This document shows, one piece after another, positions 42,888 through 54,467 of a stretch of 64,000 nt of DNA (positions are counted from its first letter, which is position 1; each line of letters opens with the position of its first letter). The stretch is taken from the NCBI RefSeq assembly GCF_020906515.1, contig NC_085849.1:3286001-3350000 (forward strand), written 5' to 3'. The stretch is from Vanrija pseudolonga. Its lineage: Eukaryota > Basidiomycota > Tremellomycetes > Trichosporonales > Trichosporonaceae. The notes under the pieces are model-generated. The model did not search any database. It had not been told where the DNA came from and saw nothing but the letters and a program-made list of their open reading frames with translations. The translations under genes were made by a program, and so were the position numbers.

Positions 42888-44776
42888 ATGTCCGACGACG
42901 AGTTCATGATGGAGGTGGGTCGCGTGGGACAGCCCAAGCCAAAGGCAAGGCGAAGCTGACCTTCCTTCCTTCACAGGATGCCGCCGACGATGAGGTGAGC
43001 ACGCTGCAACCAGCCTTATCTTTGGTACGACTAACCACCGGCAATAGGAGTATGACTTTGAGTTTGACGATGACGACGACGATGTCATGGATGACGATGG
43101 AGGAGACGTCGAGAACCAGTACTACAAAGCCAAGTGTGAGTAGCCAGTGGTCTGTTGCGGCAGACACTAACCGCTTCAGCGCTCAAGGAGGATGATGCCG
43201 AGGCAGCATTGAAGGCGTTCCGCACCATTGTGGAGGACGAACCAGAAAAGGGGGAATGGTGAGGAGAAGGGCAGCGGACGGAGGCTGACGACCAGGGGCT
43301 TCAAGTCACTCAAGCAGATGACCAAGCTCAACTATCTCCAACTCCATCGGCCCGAGGAGGCAATCAAGACATACCGCGAGCTGTTGGCTTACACCAAGGT
43401 GAGTACGCCGGTAGCTGCATCCGTGCCACCGAGCTCACAGAGAACCAGAGTGCCGTGACGAGAAACTACGCAGACAAGTCGATCAACAACATTCTGGATT
43501 ATGTTGGAGGAGAGGGCAAGCACGCTGCAATCTCGCCCAAAGTCCCTCTCGACACCCTTGAGGCGTTCTACGAGGCTACACGTGTAGCATGTGAGGAGGC
43601 CAAGAACGAGGTGGGTTGAGCGGAGAACCGCGTTGCAATGCTGACCCTCCCCAGCGTCTGTCAACCAAGTCCAACTTGAAGCTCGCCAAGCTGTGGCTTG
43701 ACCGCAAAGAATACGCCAGATTGACTCCGATCCTCCAGTCCCTGCATGCTGCATGCGCTCCAGGAAACACCTCTGCCTCTGATGACCAGACCAAGGGGTC
43801 TCTGTGTAGGTGACGACGGCGGAGCAATGCTGACCTACTCAGTGCTCGAGCTCTACGCCATTGAGATTCAGATGTACTCTGACCTGAAAGAGTCGCGTAA
43901 GCTCAAGGAGATTTACAACGCGGCGATGAAGGTCAAGAACGCCATCCCCCACCCACGCATCATGGGTGTCATTCGCGAGTGTGGTGGCAAGATGTGGATG
44001 ATGGAGAGTGCGTAACGCGCCGCTTCGTGAAGACCTCTCTGACATCTATTCAGAGGCCTGGGACAAGGCATCAACCGACTTGTTCGAGTCGTTTGGCAAG
44101 TACGACGAGGCCGGCTCGCCGCAGCGTATCCAGGTCCTCAAGTACCTGGTCCTCACCCACATGCTCATGGGCAGTGAGATCAACCCCTTCGACTCGCAGG
44201 AGACAAAGCCGTACAAGAATGACCCGCAGATCGTGGCCATGACCTCGCTGGTGGCGGCGTACCAGGCTCGCGATGTGAAGCAGGCTGAGAAGATCCTATC
44301 GGCCAACAAGGCGACCATCACCTCGGACCCGTTCATTCGGTTCTTTATCGACGACCTGCTGCGGTCACTGCGAACGCAGTACATTGTTGACATCATCAAG
44401 CCGTACACGCGCCTGAAGCTTGACTTCCTTGCCGACGTGAGCTCCGTCCCCCAGGCATTTAGCTGACAATGGTAGACACTCAGCATCTCCACAAGTGATG
44501 TTGAGAATCTCGTCGTGTCGCTCATTCTGGACGGCCGTATCAAGGGCAAGATTGACCAGGCTAATGGAATCGTTGTGCTTGACCGATTGTGAGTTTCGCG
44601 GGTTTGAACCCTGGCCCGCAAACTGACACGAGCACAGCCACGCCGAAGCGGACGCGCGGTACCTTGCCCTGTATCACCTGGCTGGAGAGCTTGGAACGCT
44701 GTCGAACCGCATTGTCAAGGACAAGCTGTCGCGCGATGCTCGCAGCTGGGTCAGTGGCATGGAGAGCTTTGCATGA
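42888..44776 (+). CDS. CSN2: COP9 signalosome subunit 2
   Basis: PCI-domain subunit of the COP9 signalosome, which removes NEDD8 from cullins; CSN2 contacts the cullin-RBX1 arm. Eleven exons give about 475 residues: 42888-42914, 42977-42994, 43048-43135, 43180-43258, 43296-43398, 43449-43610, 43655-43805, 43843-44007, 44054-44436, 44476-44588 and 44638-44776. Exon 2 is an 18-nt microexon. The acidic N-terminus FMMEDAADDEEYDFEF is typical. Conserved blocks are SAVTRNYADKSINNILDYV, AIPHPRIMGVIRECGGKMW, GSPQRIQVLKYLVLTHMLMG, INPFDSQETKPYKNDPQIVAM and the PCI end SISTSDVENLVVSLILDGRI then KGKIDQANGIV. This is the most intron-dense gene of the window. The intron at 44589-44637 contains a chance tRNA B-box-like string. 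Confidence 0.96.
42977..42994 (+). other. 18-nt microexon in CSN2
   Basis: GATGCCGCCGACGATGAG (DAADDE) between TTCACAG and GTGAGC. Both neighbours are phase 0, so skipping it would remove six acidic residues without a frameshift. Confidence 0.75.
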
Positions 44777-45086
44777 GGGTTGTAGATAGGCAGCAGCAGC
44801 AGCAGTAAGTACAAGATTATGACGACGTGACGCATGTATGATAGATATTCTTTGATCATCGAGAGCCAAGGGCACCCAGTAGCCAGGGTGCAGGCAGGCA
44901 GGCTGCGGCAAGGCAGGCGGGAGCAATCGGCCGCGTGTCCGTCAGGGGTCCGCCGCGTCAACGGCGTCGACTGTCGCGGGTAGCCAGCCAGCCAGCCAGC
45001 CAGTGACCCATCCAACGCGACGACGAGATTGCCATCGACCACTTTGACTTTCCTTGTGCATGGCCCGACTCTGGCCATAGTTCACA
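44777..45086. promoter_or_regulatory. Tandem intergenic region before SEC7, with short tandem repeats
   Basis: 310 bp. Contains a CAG run at the CSN2 3' end (near 44793-44803), GCAG repeats near 44889-44903 and a five-and-a-half-unit CCAG tetranucleotide repeat at 44982-45003, all upstream of the SEC7 ATG. No gene seen. Confidence 0.5.
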
Positions 45087-48000
45087 ATGGCCACTGAACA
45101 CACCGAAAACAACGCGGCTCAACCACCACCAGCCCAAAGCAACGGGGCGAACGGAACGGCCGAGGCTGTTGTGGCCCCAGCTGCCCCCGCCGCCGCCGCC
45201 GCCGCTGCTGCTGTCGAAGTCGACGACGTGGTCGCCGCGCCCTTGTCCAACGGTTCGGTCGGCGCTGAGCCAGTCGAAAAGGCCTTGCCAGCGGTGACCG
45301 AACCCGTCGAGGCCACTGCGACATCTCCTGCCCCGGCCACGATCGAGAAGGACACCGAGGCGGCACCGGCATCATCAGCAGACGCGCCTCCACCGCCGCC
45401 GCCCAAGGCCGCGTCGTCGCCCAGCAAGCCGTCGCTGCCTGCCGGCGTCGCCGTCGTCCCGCCGCCGGCCGCGTCCCCCATCGCGCCGGAGGCAATGGAC
45501 GAGGTGCCTCTTAGCAGGACGAGCACGCCGGCGGCGGCGGCGGCTACCCCTCCGCCCGCCGCAACACCACCACCCGCCGCGACCGCGCCAAGGCGTGAGA
45601 GCATCGCCGCCGACTCGCCGCGGAGGTCCCTGGTCAACCTCGTCCGCCCGTCTTCGGCGTCCATCTCGTCCCCTGCCCGGCCCTTGTCGCAGGCCTCGCG
45701 CCGCGGCGCCGGACCAGCACCGACGCACTCGAGACACTCGAGCGCTGGAACCACCATCTCGCTCCCGACGAATGTCAACGGCCCCCCAGGGCACCAGCTC
45801 TCCGCGGTGCTCATCACCCCGCCGCTGCAGGTGCTGGTGCAGAGCAAGGAGGCGCGCAAGTCTGCGTCATTCATGGCTGCTGCGAAGCGCGCTCTCGAGC
45901 TTTGCCAGACAGGCGAGGGCTCCTCAAACCAGGCCTACCTCCACCCCCGCGAGATCTTCGAGCCTCTCCGCTTAGCCATCAGTACACCCCAGGCTACGAG
46001 CGTGCCGATTCTCATCACCTCGCTCGACCTGCTCTCCAAGCTCATCTCACACTCATTCTTTTCGGAGCCCAACGGCCCGCCGCCGGGCATGCAGCCACTC
46101 CCCGACCTTATCACGCACACAATCACGCTCTGCTACACGGAGAACTCGCCGCCCCAGGTCGGGCTCCAGGTCGTCAAGGCGCTCATGGCCGTCGTGCTCA
46201 GCACCGACTCGGGCATGTTGGTGCACCAGAGCAGCCTGCTCAAGGCCGTGCGAACGGTTTACAATGTGTTTGTGCTTTCCAACGACACAAACAACCAGGT
46301 TGTGGCCCAGGGTGGACTTACACAGATGGTCCACCACGTCTTCAGCCGCGTTGTGCGCCCAGAGCACCGCGCACCGTCGAAGAGAGATAGCGTGGCAACG
46401 ACAGATGGACTGCGGCTGAGCACGCCGGCGCCGGACACGCGAGCGTCGACGCCGGGCAAGGAAGTGGAAGGGGAAAAGTTGACGCTCGAGAGCTTCAACG
46501 CCGCCAACCCCAACGACTTGATCCCTGTCGTCCCTGCCAGCATTGCCGATGCCAACGGTAGTGCCGCCGCGGCGCCGAATGCTATCCCGAATGGCGAGGC
46601 GCTCGACACCCCCGAGCCGGTGCAGCCGCAGTCCGCTGCAGCCGTTGCCGAGGGCGACGACGTGCTCGACCACCAGGGCCTCCCGATCACGACCGAGGAC
46701 CTGTTCGTCAAGGACGCGTTCCTCGTCTTCCGTGCGTTGTGCAAGCTCAGCATGAAGTCGCTCGTGACTGAGAGCGAGCTTGACCTGCGCTCCGACGCAA
46801 TGCGCTCCAAGCTGCTCTCCCTCCACCTCATCCTCACTATCCTCAAGTCGCACGCCGACTTGTTCACCGACCCGGCCGTGACGATCCCCTCCAACTCGTC
46901 TACCGAGACCACCCCCTTCCTCCAGGCGACAAAGCAATACCTCTGCCAGAGCTTGTCGCGCAACGCCGTCAGCTCAGTTAACCAGGTGTTCGAGATCAGT
47001 ACCGAGATCTTCTGGTGTGTGCTCAAAAACATGCGCGCCCCTCTCAAGGTTAGTGACTCGTGTGTGCGGTGACTGACCTTCTGCAGAAAGAAATCGAGGT
47101 GCTTCTCAACGAGATTTTCCTGCCGATCTTGGAGATGCGCCACTCGACCCTCCGCCAAAAGTCGCTCATTCTCGGCGTCTTCATCCGCCTATGCCACGAG
47201 CCGCAGGCGTTGGTTGAGATCTACCTCAACTACGACTGTGACCGCAACGCGCCAGAGAACATCTACGAGAAGCTCATGAACATCGTGTCCAAGATTGGAC
47301 AGACACACTTCGCGCCACCCAGCAAGGAGGAGCTGAGCGCAGGAAGCTCCAAACAGCAGAGCTCGGCCCATGGCCCGTCGATTCCGCCCTCGCTCAGCAC
47401 CATTGCGCTGGCATCGCACGAGCCGCCGCAGTACGCTGGCCTGTCGCCCGAGATCAAGCTTCGTCGCCAGTCGCTCGAATGTCTCGTCGCGGCACTCAAG
47501 TCATTGGCTGCGTGGTCGAGCTCGGCGCAGCCACCACAGCGCCAGGCCACAGGCGACGATGCGTCGTCCCGCCCCAGCGAGGACATTGAGCGCCCATTGT
47601 CTACGGGATCGCAGCTCGACCTCCACGCACCGTCCCCTGGACGGGATATCAACTCTGGCATTGCCACGCCCGCCGAGGGTGCCGAGGACGACGTTACCAA
47701 GCTCGAGACGGCCAAGCAGCGCAAGACTATGCTCCTGGACGGTATCAAGAAGTTCAACTTCAAACCCAAACGTGGTATCGAGTACTTGCTTCAGAATGGC
47801 TTCATTCGGTCGCGGAAACCAGAGGACATTGCCCGCTTCCTCCTCCAGAACGACGGTCTCAGCAAGGCCATGATCGGCGAGTACCTCGGCGAGGGTGAGG
47901 ACGAGAACAAGGCCATCATGCACGCCTTTGTCGACGAGCTGGACTTCACCAACCTCCGCTTCGTCGAGGCCCTGCGCATGTTCCTCCAGACTTTCCGTCT

Positions 48001-51000
48001 TCCTGGAGAAGCCCAGAAGATTGACCGCTTCATGCTCAAGTTTGCCGAACGCTACATGCACCAGAACCCCACGGGCGTGTTTGCCAACGCCGACACGGGC
48101 TACATTCTGGCCTTCTCGGTAATCATGCTCAACACGGATCAGCACAACAAGAACCTCAAGCAGAAGCGCATGACTGTGCAGGACTTTATTAAGAACAACC
48201 GTGGTATCAACGACGGCCAGGATCTGCCCGACGAGTACCTCACCGAGATCTTTACGGAGATTCAGTCCAACGAGATTATCCTCAAGGACGAGCACGATGC
48301 TGCGGCCATCAACGGCCCGGCAGGCCTCGCCGGTGTCGGCCGTGACCTCCAGCGCGAGGCGTTCCTCGCCCAGTCGGAGAGCATGTACAACAAGACCGAG
48401 GCGCAGCTCAAGTCGATGGCCCGCCAGCAGCGCCGCGGCAACGGCCGGGCGGGTGACCAGTTCTTCACAGCCTCGCGTACCGAGCACGTCCGCTTCATGT
48501 TCGAGGTGGCATGGATGCCATTCCTCGCTGGCCTTTCTGCCCAGCTTCAGGAGACGGACGACATGGACGTCGTCGAGCTTTGCCTGGACGGCCTGCGCGC
48601 CGCCATCCGCATCGGCTGCCTGTTCGACATGGAGCTTGAGCGCAACGCGTTCGTCACGACGCTGGCCAAGTTCACATACCTCAACAACCTGGCCGAGATG
48701 AAGCCCAAAAACATGGAGGCGATCAAGGCATTGTTGGATATCGCTGTTACGGACGGCAACAACCTCAAGTCGAGCTGGAAGGAGGTGCTCACCTGCGTGT
48801 CGCAGCTTGAGCGCATGCAGCTGATCTCGAGTGGGCTTGACGTCCCCGATCTCGGAAGGCGCGCGTCGACGTCGAGCCGCAAGTCGACCAACAGCCGGAA
48901 GGAGGCCCGGCGCAGGCAGCCGGCCGAAGGGCTCGCCGAGGAGTCGCGCTCATCGCAGGTCACTGTCGCGGCCGACAAGGTCTTCTCACTCAGCCAGAAC
49001 TTGTCTGGTGCGGCCATCGTCGACTTTGTGCAGGCGCTTAGCGAGGTGTCGTGGGAGGAAATCCAGTCGTCTGGCACGTCCACTCGCCCACGTATGTTCT
49101 CCCTGCAGAAGCTGGTCGAGATCTCGTACTACAACATGGGCCGTATCCGTCTCGAGTGGTCCAACATCTGGCTCATCCTCGGCGAACACTTCAACCAGGT
49201 GTGTTGCCACAACAACCCGAACGTGTCGTTCTTCGCCCTGGACGCGCTGCGCCAGCTTGCCATGAACTTCTTGCAGAAGGAGGAACTCGCCCACTTCCGC
49301 TTCCAGAAGGACTTCCTCCGGCCATTCGAGTACACGATCGTGCACAACATGAACTCGGACGCGCGAGAGATGGTCCTCCAATGCCTCCAGCAGATGATCC
49401 AGACGCGGGTGCAGAACCTGCGTTCCGGTTGGCAGACCATGTTCGCAGTGTTCTCCGCCGCATCTCGCGTTCTCACCGAGCGCGTTGCGTCATACGCATT
49501 CGACCTCGTCTCGCTCATCTACCGCGAGCACTTCTCCCTCGTGGTCCGCTTCGGCTCGTTTGCCGACCTCACTGGGTGCCTTACCGACTTCTGCAAGGTG
49601 TCCAAGTTCCAGAAGATCAGCCTGCAGGCCATCGAGATGGTGAAGGGGTTGGTCGCCAAGATGCTCGAGAACCCCGAGTGTCTTCTGCCCCAGCCTGGAG
49701 AGGTGATCAACGGCAAGGGCAAGAGCAAGGCCGACGACCCGCTGATGAAGTACTGGCTCCCGGTGCTTAATGCCTTTTACGATATTATAATGACGGGCGA
49801 GGACCTGGAGGTGCGCCGTATGGCGCTCGACTGCCTGTTCGACACGCTCAAGACGCACGGACACGGGTTCAGCATTGCATTCTGGAACACGATCACGCAG
49901 CAGACGCTCTTCCCAATCTTTGCCGTCCTGCGGGCCAAGAACGCCGTGCGCTTCCGCAGCGCCGAAGACATGAGCGTGTGGCTGTCGACGACGCTGATCT
50001 CGGCACTGCGCGACCTCATCGACCTGTACACGTTCTACTTTGAGACGTTGCAGCTGTACCTCGACGGGCTGCTGGACATTCTGGTTGCCTGTATCTGCCA
50101 GGGTAAGTGGCGACGGCGTGGGTTTTAGGGTACTGGATGCTGACACTTTCAGAAAACGACACCCTCGCGCGCATTGGCACCAGCTGCTTCCAGCAGCTGC
50201 TGGAGAGCAACGTGACCAAGCTCAGCGCCGAGAACTGGGAAATAATTGTCACGGCGTTTGTGCAGCTGTTCCGCACCACCACTGCGTACCAACTGTTTGA
50301 CCCCGTCCTGCACGCCGAGGTGGCCGCCCCGGCAGACTACCAGGACGACGACGGGCCGTTCCACAAGTTTGTGGCGCCTGCGCCGCTGGAGCCAGTTGTC
50401 GACAACCCGCCTGATCTCCCTCCTGCCATCACCTACGGCGAGCAGCGACGCATCTTCAAGCAGATCATTGTCAAGTGCGTGCTGCAGCTGCTCCTCATCG
50501 AGACGACGCACGAGTTGCTGCAGAACGACGACGTCTACAGCACGATTCCCGCCGAGCACCTGTTACGCTTCATGGGCGTGCTCGACGATTCGTGGCGCTT
50601 TGCGCGCAAGTTCAACGCGGACAAGGACCTGCGAATGAAGCTGTGGAAGGTCGGCTTCATGAAGCAGCTGCCAAACCTGCTCAAGCAGGAGTCGAGCTCG
50701 GCCGCAACGCTCATCAACGTCCTGCTGAGGATGTACCGCGACCCGCGCGAGGCGCACCAGGCGACACGGGGCGGCGTGCTCGACCGGCTCGTGCCTCTGG
50801 GCACAGAAGTCATCCGGGACTTTATTGCTATCGACGCCGAGGCGCAGCCGCGCAACGTGGCTGCGTGGAGCCCGGTAGTGGCGGATATTCTCCGCGGCGT
50901 GGTGGACTTTGACGACGCGGCGTTCGAGTCGCACCTCCCGGGGCTGTACCCCCTCGTCACGGACCTGCTACTGCGCGACGTGTCGGCGGAGATGAGGCTC

Positions 51001-51081
51001 GCAACTAGGGCGTATTATGCTCGGGTGGGGGAGCTGAGGCTGAAGCTGGGTGAGGCGAAGACGGAGGAGGAGGCCAAGTGA
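45087..51081 (+). CDS. SEC7: ARF guanine-nucleotide exchange factor SEC7
   Basis: Large trans-Golgi ARF-GEF (BIG type) that starts vesicle budding. Exons 45087-47048, 47087-50102 and 50153-51081 give about 1,968 residues. The first 230 residues are Ala/Pro-rich and disordered. They are followed by the DCB domain (VLVQSKEARKSASFMAAAKR), the HUS domain (FLVFRALCKLSMKSL, LFTDPAVTIP), and the Sec7 domain at about 875-1056. That domain has KKFNFKPKRGIEYLLQNGFI, the catalytic glutamic finger in FRLPGEAQKIDRFM (E962) and FSVIMLNTDQHN. The HDS domains follow (NLSGAAIVDFVQALSEVSWE, MFSLQKLVEISYYNMGRIRL, WSNIWLILGEHFNQVCCHNN, FSIAFWNTITQQTLFPIFAV). All domains are present in the normal order, so the protein should be functional. 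Confidence 0.97.
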
Positions 51082-51402
51082 CATAACTATCTTGACTGGC
51101 GCACTTGAAAAGCGCACTATAGACTGCCGTGCGAGTGCACGCGGGCGTGTATGGGTATGCATGGGTATGCAAGAGCGATGAGCGACGGTCGCCGAAGGCG
51201 AGCGGCGCAGGGGAGCCGGGATGTTGTTTGCGATCCGGGATGTTGGGCGGCTGGCTGGTGCATACCACACCCCTCGGTCAACTCGGCGACTTGGGTGTGC
51301 ATGATGTCACCGGCCATCTCCGGCGCACCATGTGCTGCTGCAACTGGGGGGTTAATAACAAGTCGAACTCGCGCATCTTAGTGTAACTCTTCACCACTAA
51401 CC
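51082..51402. promoter_or_regulatory. Tandem intergenic region before M64 peptidase
   Basis: 321 bp with the SEC7 terminator and the peptidase promoter. A TATGGGTATGCATGGGTATGC repeat-like string (split by one unit) occurs near 51151-51171. No gene seen. Confidence 0.35.
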
Positions 51403-52960
51403 ATGCTGGCAAGAATGTACGTTGTGGCGCGAAGCAAGCTGACGGCCCAAGTGTCCTCGCGACCCTCCTGTCCGTCGTCGTCGGGGCGCGGCAGGCGCCG
51501 TTCGCTCCGGCTCAGCCAGAGCTCCAGCTCACCACCACCACGCCCGGCGCCCACCTCCCGCGCGTCGCATCCCACCCGCCGTCCCCCTTCACGGAGGACA
51601 GCGATGCCCCGCCCGACGTAATGAACTTGTACCCCCTCTCTGTCGGGCACGGCCCCGGCCCCCGCGTGGCGCTCACGTTCTTCGCGGACGGGTACACGGC
51701 TGCCGAGGAGGCCAAGTTTGTCGCGGACGCGCGGGCGCTCACGCGCGATATCGTCGCTGACGGGGGCGCTTTTGCGGGGGTGCGCGACTTGGTTGATGTT
51801 TGGGCGGTGTTCAGCCCCGCGAACACGGTACGTTGGCTCCGCGGCAGGACGCGCGCTGACGCCAGTCCGGCCTGGGCAAGGACGGCCCGCTCGAGGGCGC
51901 GCCGTTCGGGCTGTACCGCAACGGCCCGGAACTCCGCGGCGTCTACCCCGCCTATACGCGCCGCGCGCGCGCAGCATGTGCCTTCTGGCGGGAGCGCGAG
52001 AAGGCTGGCGCCAAGGGCGGGTGCGACCAGGCCATCTTGCTCGGCAATGACCCGCTCTATGGCGGGCTCGGGGGCGAGTTCACGTGGGTTGTGCCGGCCG
52101 TGTCGGCGGCGCGGGGCTGACGCAGCGCCAGGATCATCACGGCCAGCGAGAAGAACGGCGCGGAAGTGCTGCGGCACGAGCTGGGCCACTCGCTCATCCC
52201 CGTCGGGGAGGAGTATGACGGCGGTGAGTGGTTGTGGGCAAAGAGTGAAGGGGGCTGACGCGCCCAGGCGAGATGTACTCTGGCGTGAATGCCGACACCC
52301 CGGGCAACATCCTCAACCTCTCCTGGGCGCCGTTCCTCACCGACGCCGAGCACGTGCGCATCGAGGACGCAAAGGTGCCGCTGCAGGCGTACCCATGGCA
52401 CGATCTCGACGAGGGGCCATGGAGCGCGGGCTTCATCCCGGCGTCCACGAGGGCGGGGTATCGCAGCGGCATGGTGCGCCTGTCCCTCTCGTCTATCCCC
52501 GTGTCGTCCCACGTCGTGGTCACGCTCAACGGCGTCCCGCTCCAGATGTACTGGGACGACGGGGGCCACGACCGGCGCTGGGTCGAGGTCGGCTTGCCGT
52601 TCGGCCTCGCGGAGGGCGAGTGGAACGCGACGGTCGCGCTCACCCCCGAGGGGAGGGCGGCCGCGCCGGGACAGGGCGGCAAGATGGTCTCGTCGTTCGA
52701 GGTCATCGAGTACGGCGATGGCTTCGAGGGCGGCGACAAGGTCGGCGCGTATCCCACCTACGATATCCGCGGCGCCATGACGCTGCGCCCTACCAACGAG
52801 GCGTGTCTCATGCGCGCGGTGACCTATCCCAGTAAGCGGCAGGTTGGGGGGACGCTGCTGGCTCGCTCGCTGACGCTCGCTCGTAGAATTCTGCCCCGTC
52901 TGCGCGCACGGCCTGCGCGAGGCCCTTCTGAAGCGGCGCGAAGGAAAGAAGTATGCGTAG
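51403..52960 (+). CDS. Secreted M64-family (IgA-peptidase-like) zinc metallopeptidase
   Basis: Predicted extracellular zinc endopeptidase of the M64 family, first known from bacterial IgA proteases and present in some fungi. Exon 1 is 14 nt (51403-51416); a 35-nt intron joins it to 51452-51827. Further exons start at 51866, about 52128, 52267 and about 52888. Joining exon 1 gives MLARIVLATLLSVVVGARQ, a clean signal peptide, which strongly supports this splice despite its AAG acceptor. The core shows LTFFADGYTAAEEAKFVADA, the zinc motif RHELGHSLIPVGEEYDGG (HExxH with the third ligand downstream) and a C-terminal beta-rich region (MVRLSLSSIPVSSHVVVTLN, GVPLQMYWDDGGHDRRWVEV). The end FCPVCAHGL holds a CxxC pair. 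About 440 residues. Substrate unknown. Confidence 0.85.
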
Positions 52961-53098
52961 TATGTACAAGAATGCATGTAGCTGGTTTCGTTGGCAGCCA
53001 GCCATGCGTCGTGTCGTGTCGTCGGCGTCGGCCTCCACCGCCACGCTCCAGGCCAGGGTGTCAATCCGTCGCGCCCGCTGCTGGACGCGCCACGCCGC

Positions 53099-53731
53099 TC
53101 ACTGCCCCTCACCCTTCCACGCCGCCTCGACCTGCTGCACGACGCTAAACGCGTCCTTGTACTCCTGGCTCGCGGCGACGGCAGCATCGGAATGCAGCGC
53201 GCCGACGAGGTCCTGCAGCGCGACGAGGCCCTCCTCGAGCTGCTTGCGCGTGCGGGGGATCATCTGCTCGCTGTCCTTGCGCACGCGTTCCTGCGGGCGG
53301 TGTTGTTAGTGGGCGGCGCGCCGAGAGAGGAGAGAGGAAGCAGAGCGGCTGCTGAGCGGGCGATCGAACGGGCGGGGTGTGCGACGCCGCGGATGAGGGG
53401 TGCGATGCGACGCTGTACCTCGCCACGACGCTGCACTGCGTCGCTCGGCCCAGCGTACCGACGGCGCGGCGCCGCACAACGTACATGCACCACCCATACA
53501 CGACGCCACACACCCCAACCGCCACTCACAGCATTGCGCACGTCGGCGCCGTCGGCACCAGAGTCCTTGAGCCTGTCGACCTGCGCCGCGGCAGCGACGA
53601 CCTCTTCGCGGTACAGCGCCTCCTCCTTGAACAGGCTGGCGCGTCAGTCGAGCTCGCCGTGGCGTGCCGACTCACCGCTTCACGACGCCCGTCTTGATCT
53701 TGAGCTGGCGGAGTGTCTGCGCGTCGGCCAT
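53099..53731 (-). CDS. TBCA: Tubulin-specific chaperone A (tubulin-folding cofactor A)
   Basis: Small three-helix cofactor that captures beta-tubulin released from the chaperonin (RBL2 in yeast). Exons 53676-53731, 53530-53635 and 53099-53290 give 117 residues, normal length. MADAQTLRQLKIKTGVVKRL, the conserved start, spans the first splice. It is followed by FKEEALYREEVVAAAAQVDR, the ERVRKDSEQMIPRTRKQLEE segment of helix 2, and helix 3 with AVAASQEYKDAFSVVQQVEA. The second intron is 239 nt, long for this genome. Convergent with the M64 gene, divergent from GT31. Confidence 0.94.
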
Positions 53732-54466
53732 GGTTGTCGGTGAGATGAGGTAGTTGGTGTGGTGTTGAGAGCAGCTCGCCGCGCGCCGCGAATGATGTCA
53801 GTGCTTTGTCCTGCCTGCCTGTTGCAGGGTGGGGGTCGCTGCGCGTGGGCGCCCAGTGGTTGCACGTTGCCGCGCTTGGCATTGTTGGGATTAGAAAAAG
53901 TCTGAAACGTATTAAGCTTATTGGCCGACAAGACCCAAATGGTAATGCACCGCGGGTAATGTGCCTGGAATTTTGGAGTGGTGGGTCACCTGGCTGCAGC
54001 CACCCAACTTGACGGGATGGTGCAGCATCCTGACTGGCGCTCTGCTCGCAGTCAAGTCAGGCAACAGCAACACGTACTTCATCGCATCACGCAGCATCAA
54101 CCACTTGTCCTCTACACTCCCTACACATCACCTATAATCAGTCGGGTCGACACTCTGACGATAGCAATCATCGGCACGACCACCACGACGACGGCGACGC
54201 CCCCACCACCACCACCACCCCGCACACACCACGCGACTTGCCCGCGATCCCGCAACCCGGCCCACCACCCCACGCTCGCTCGTCCCGTCGTCCCCCCTCT
54301 AGGCCTCGTGTCGTCTCTTGGCCTCGTCGACACCCAATCTCTACAAGCACATCACTAGCATAGGCAGCGTATACACACAGAGCACAGAACACCACCGCGA
54401 GGCCCCCGCCCCACCCAACCCCACCCCCACCCCTACCGACCGCCGAATGGCCCAACCCCCCTGCTG
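53732..54466. promoter_or_regulatory. Divergent promoter region TBCA / GT31, with a uORF
   Basis: 735 bp between divergent starts. The right end is C-rich (CACCACCACC repeats near 54200-54230). A six-codon upstream ORF begins at 54447 and its stop overlaps the GT31 start. No other gene is supported. Confidence 0.5.
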
Positions 54467-54467
54467 A
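54447..54467 (+). promoter_or_regulatory. Short upstream ORF overlapping the GT31 start codon
   Basis: ATG GCC CAA CCC CCC TGC TGA; the final A of TGA is the first base of the main ATG (TGATG). This arrangement is known to allow termination-reinitiation or to lower translation. It matters only if the transcript starts upstream of 54447. Confidence 0.55.

Noticed and set aside
44008-44053. Apparent break in CSN2 after GGKMWMMES
   Set aside because: It is a normal 46-nt intron (GTGCGT...CTGACATCTATTCAG); splicing restores the conserved reading.
44589-44637. tRNA B-box-like string GGGTTTGAACCC inside a CSN2 intron
   Set aside because: No matching A box, acceptor stem or cloverleaf fits in the 49-nt intron; the intron has normal donor, branch and acceptor.
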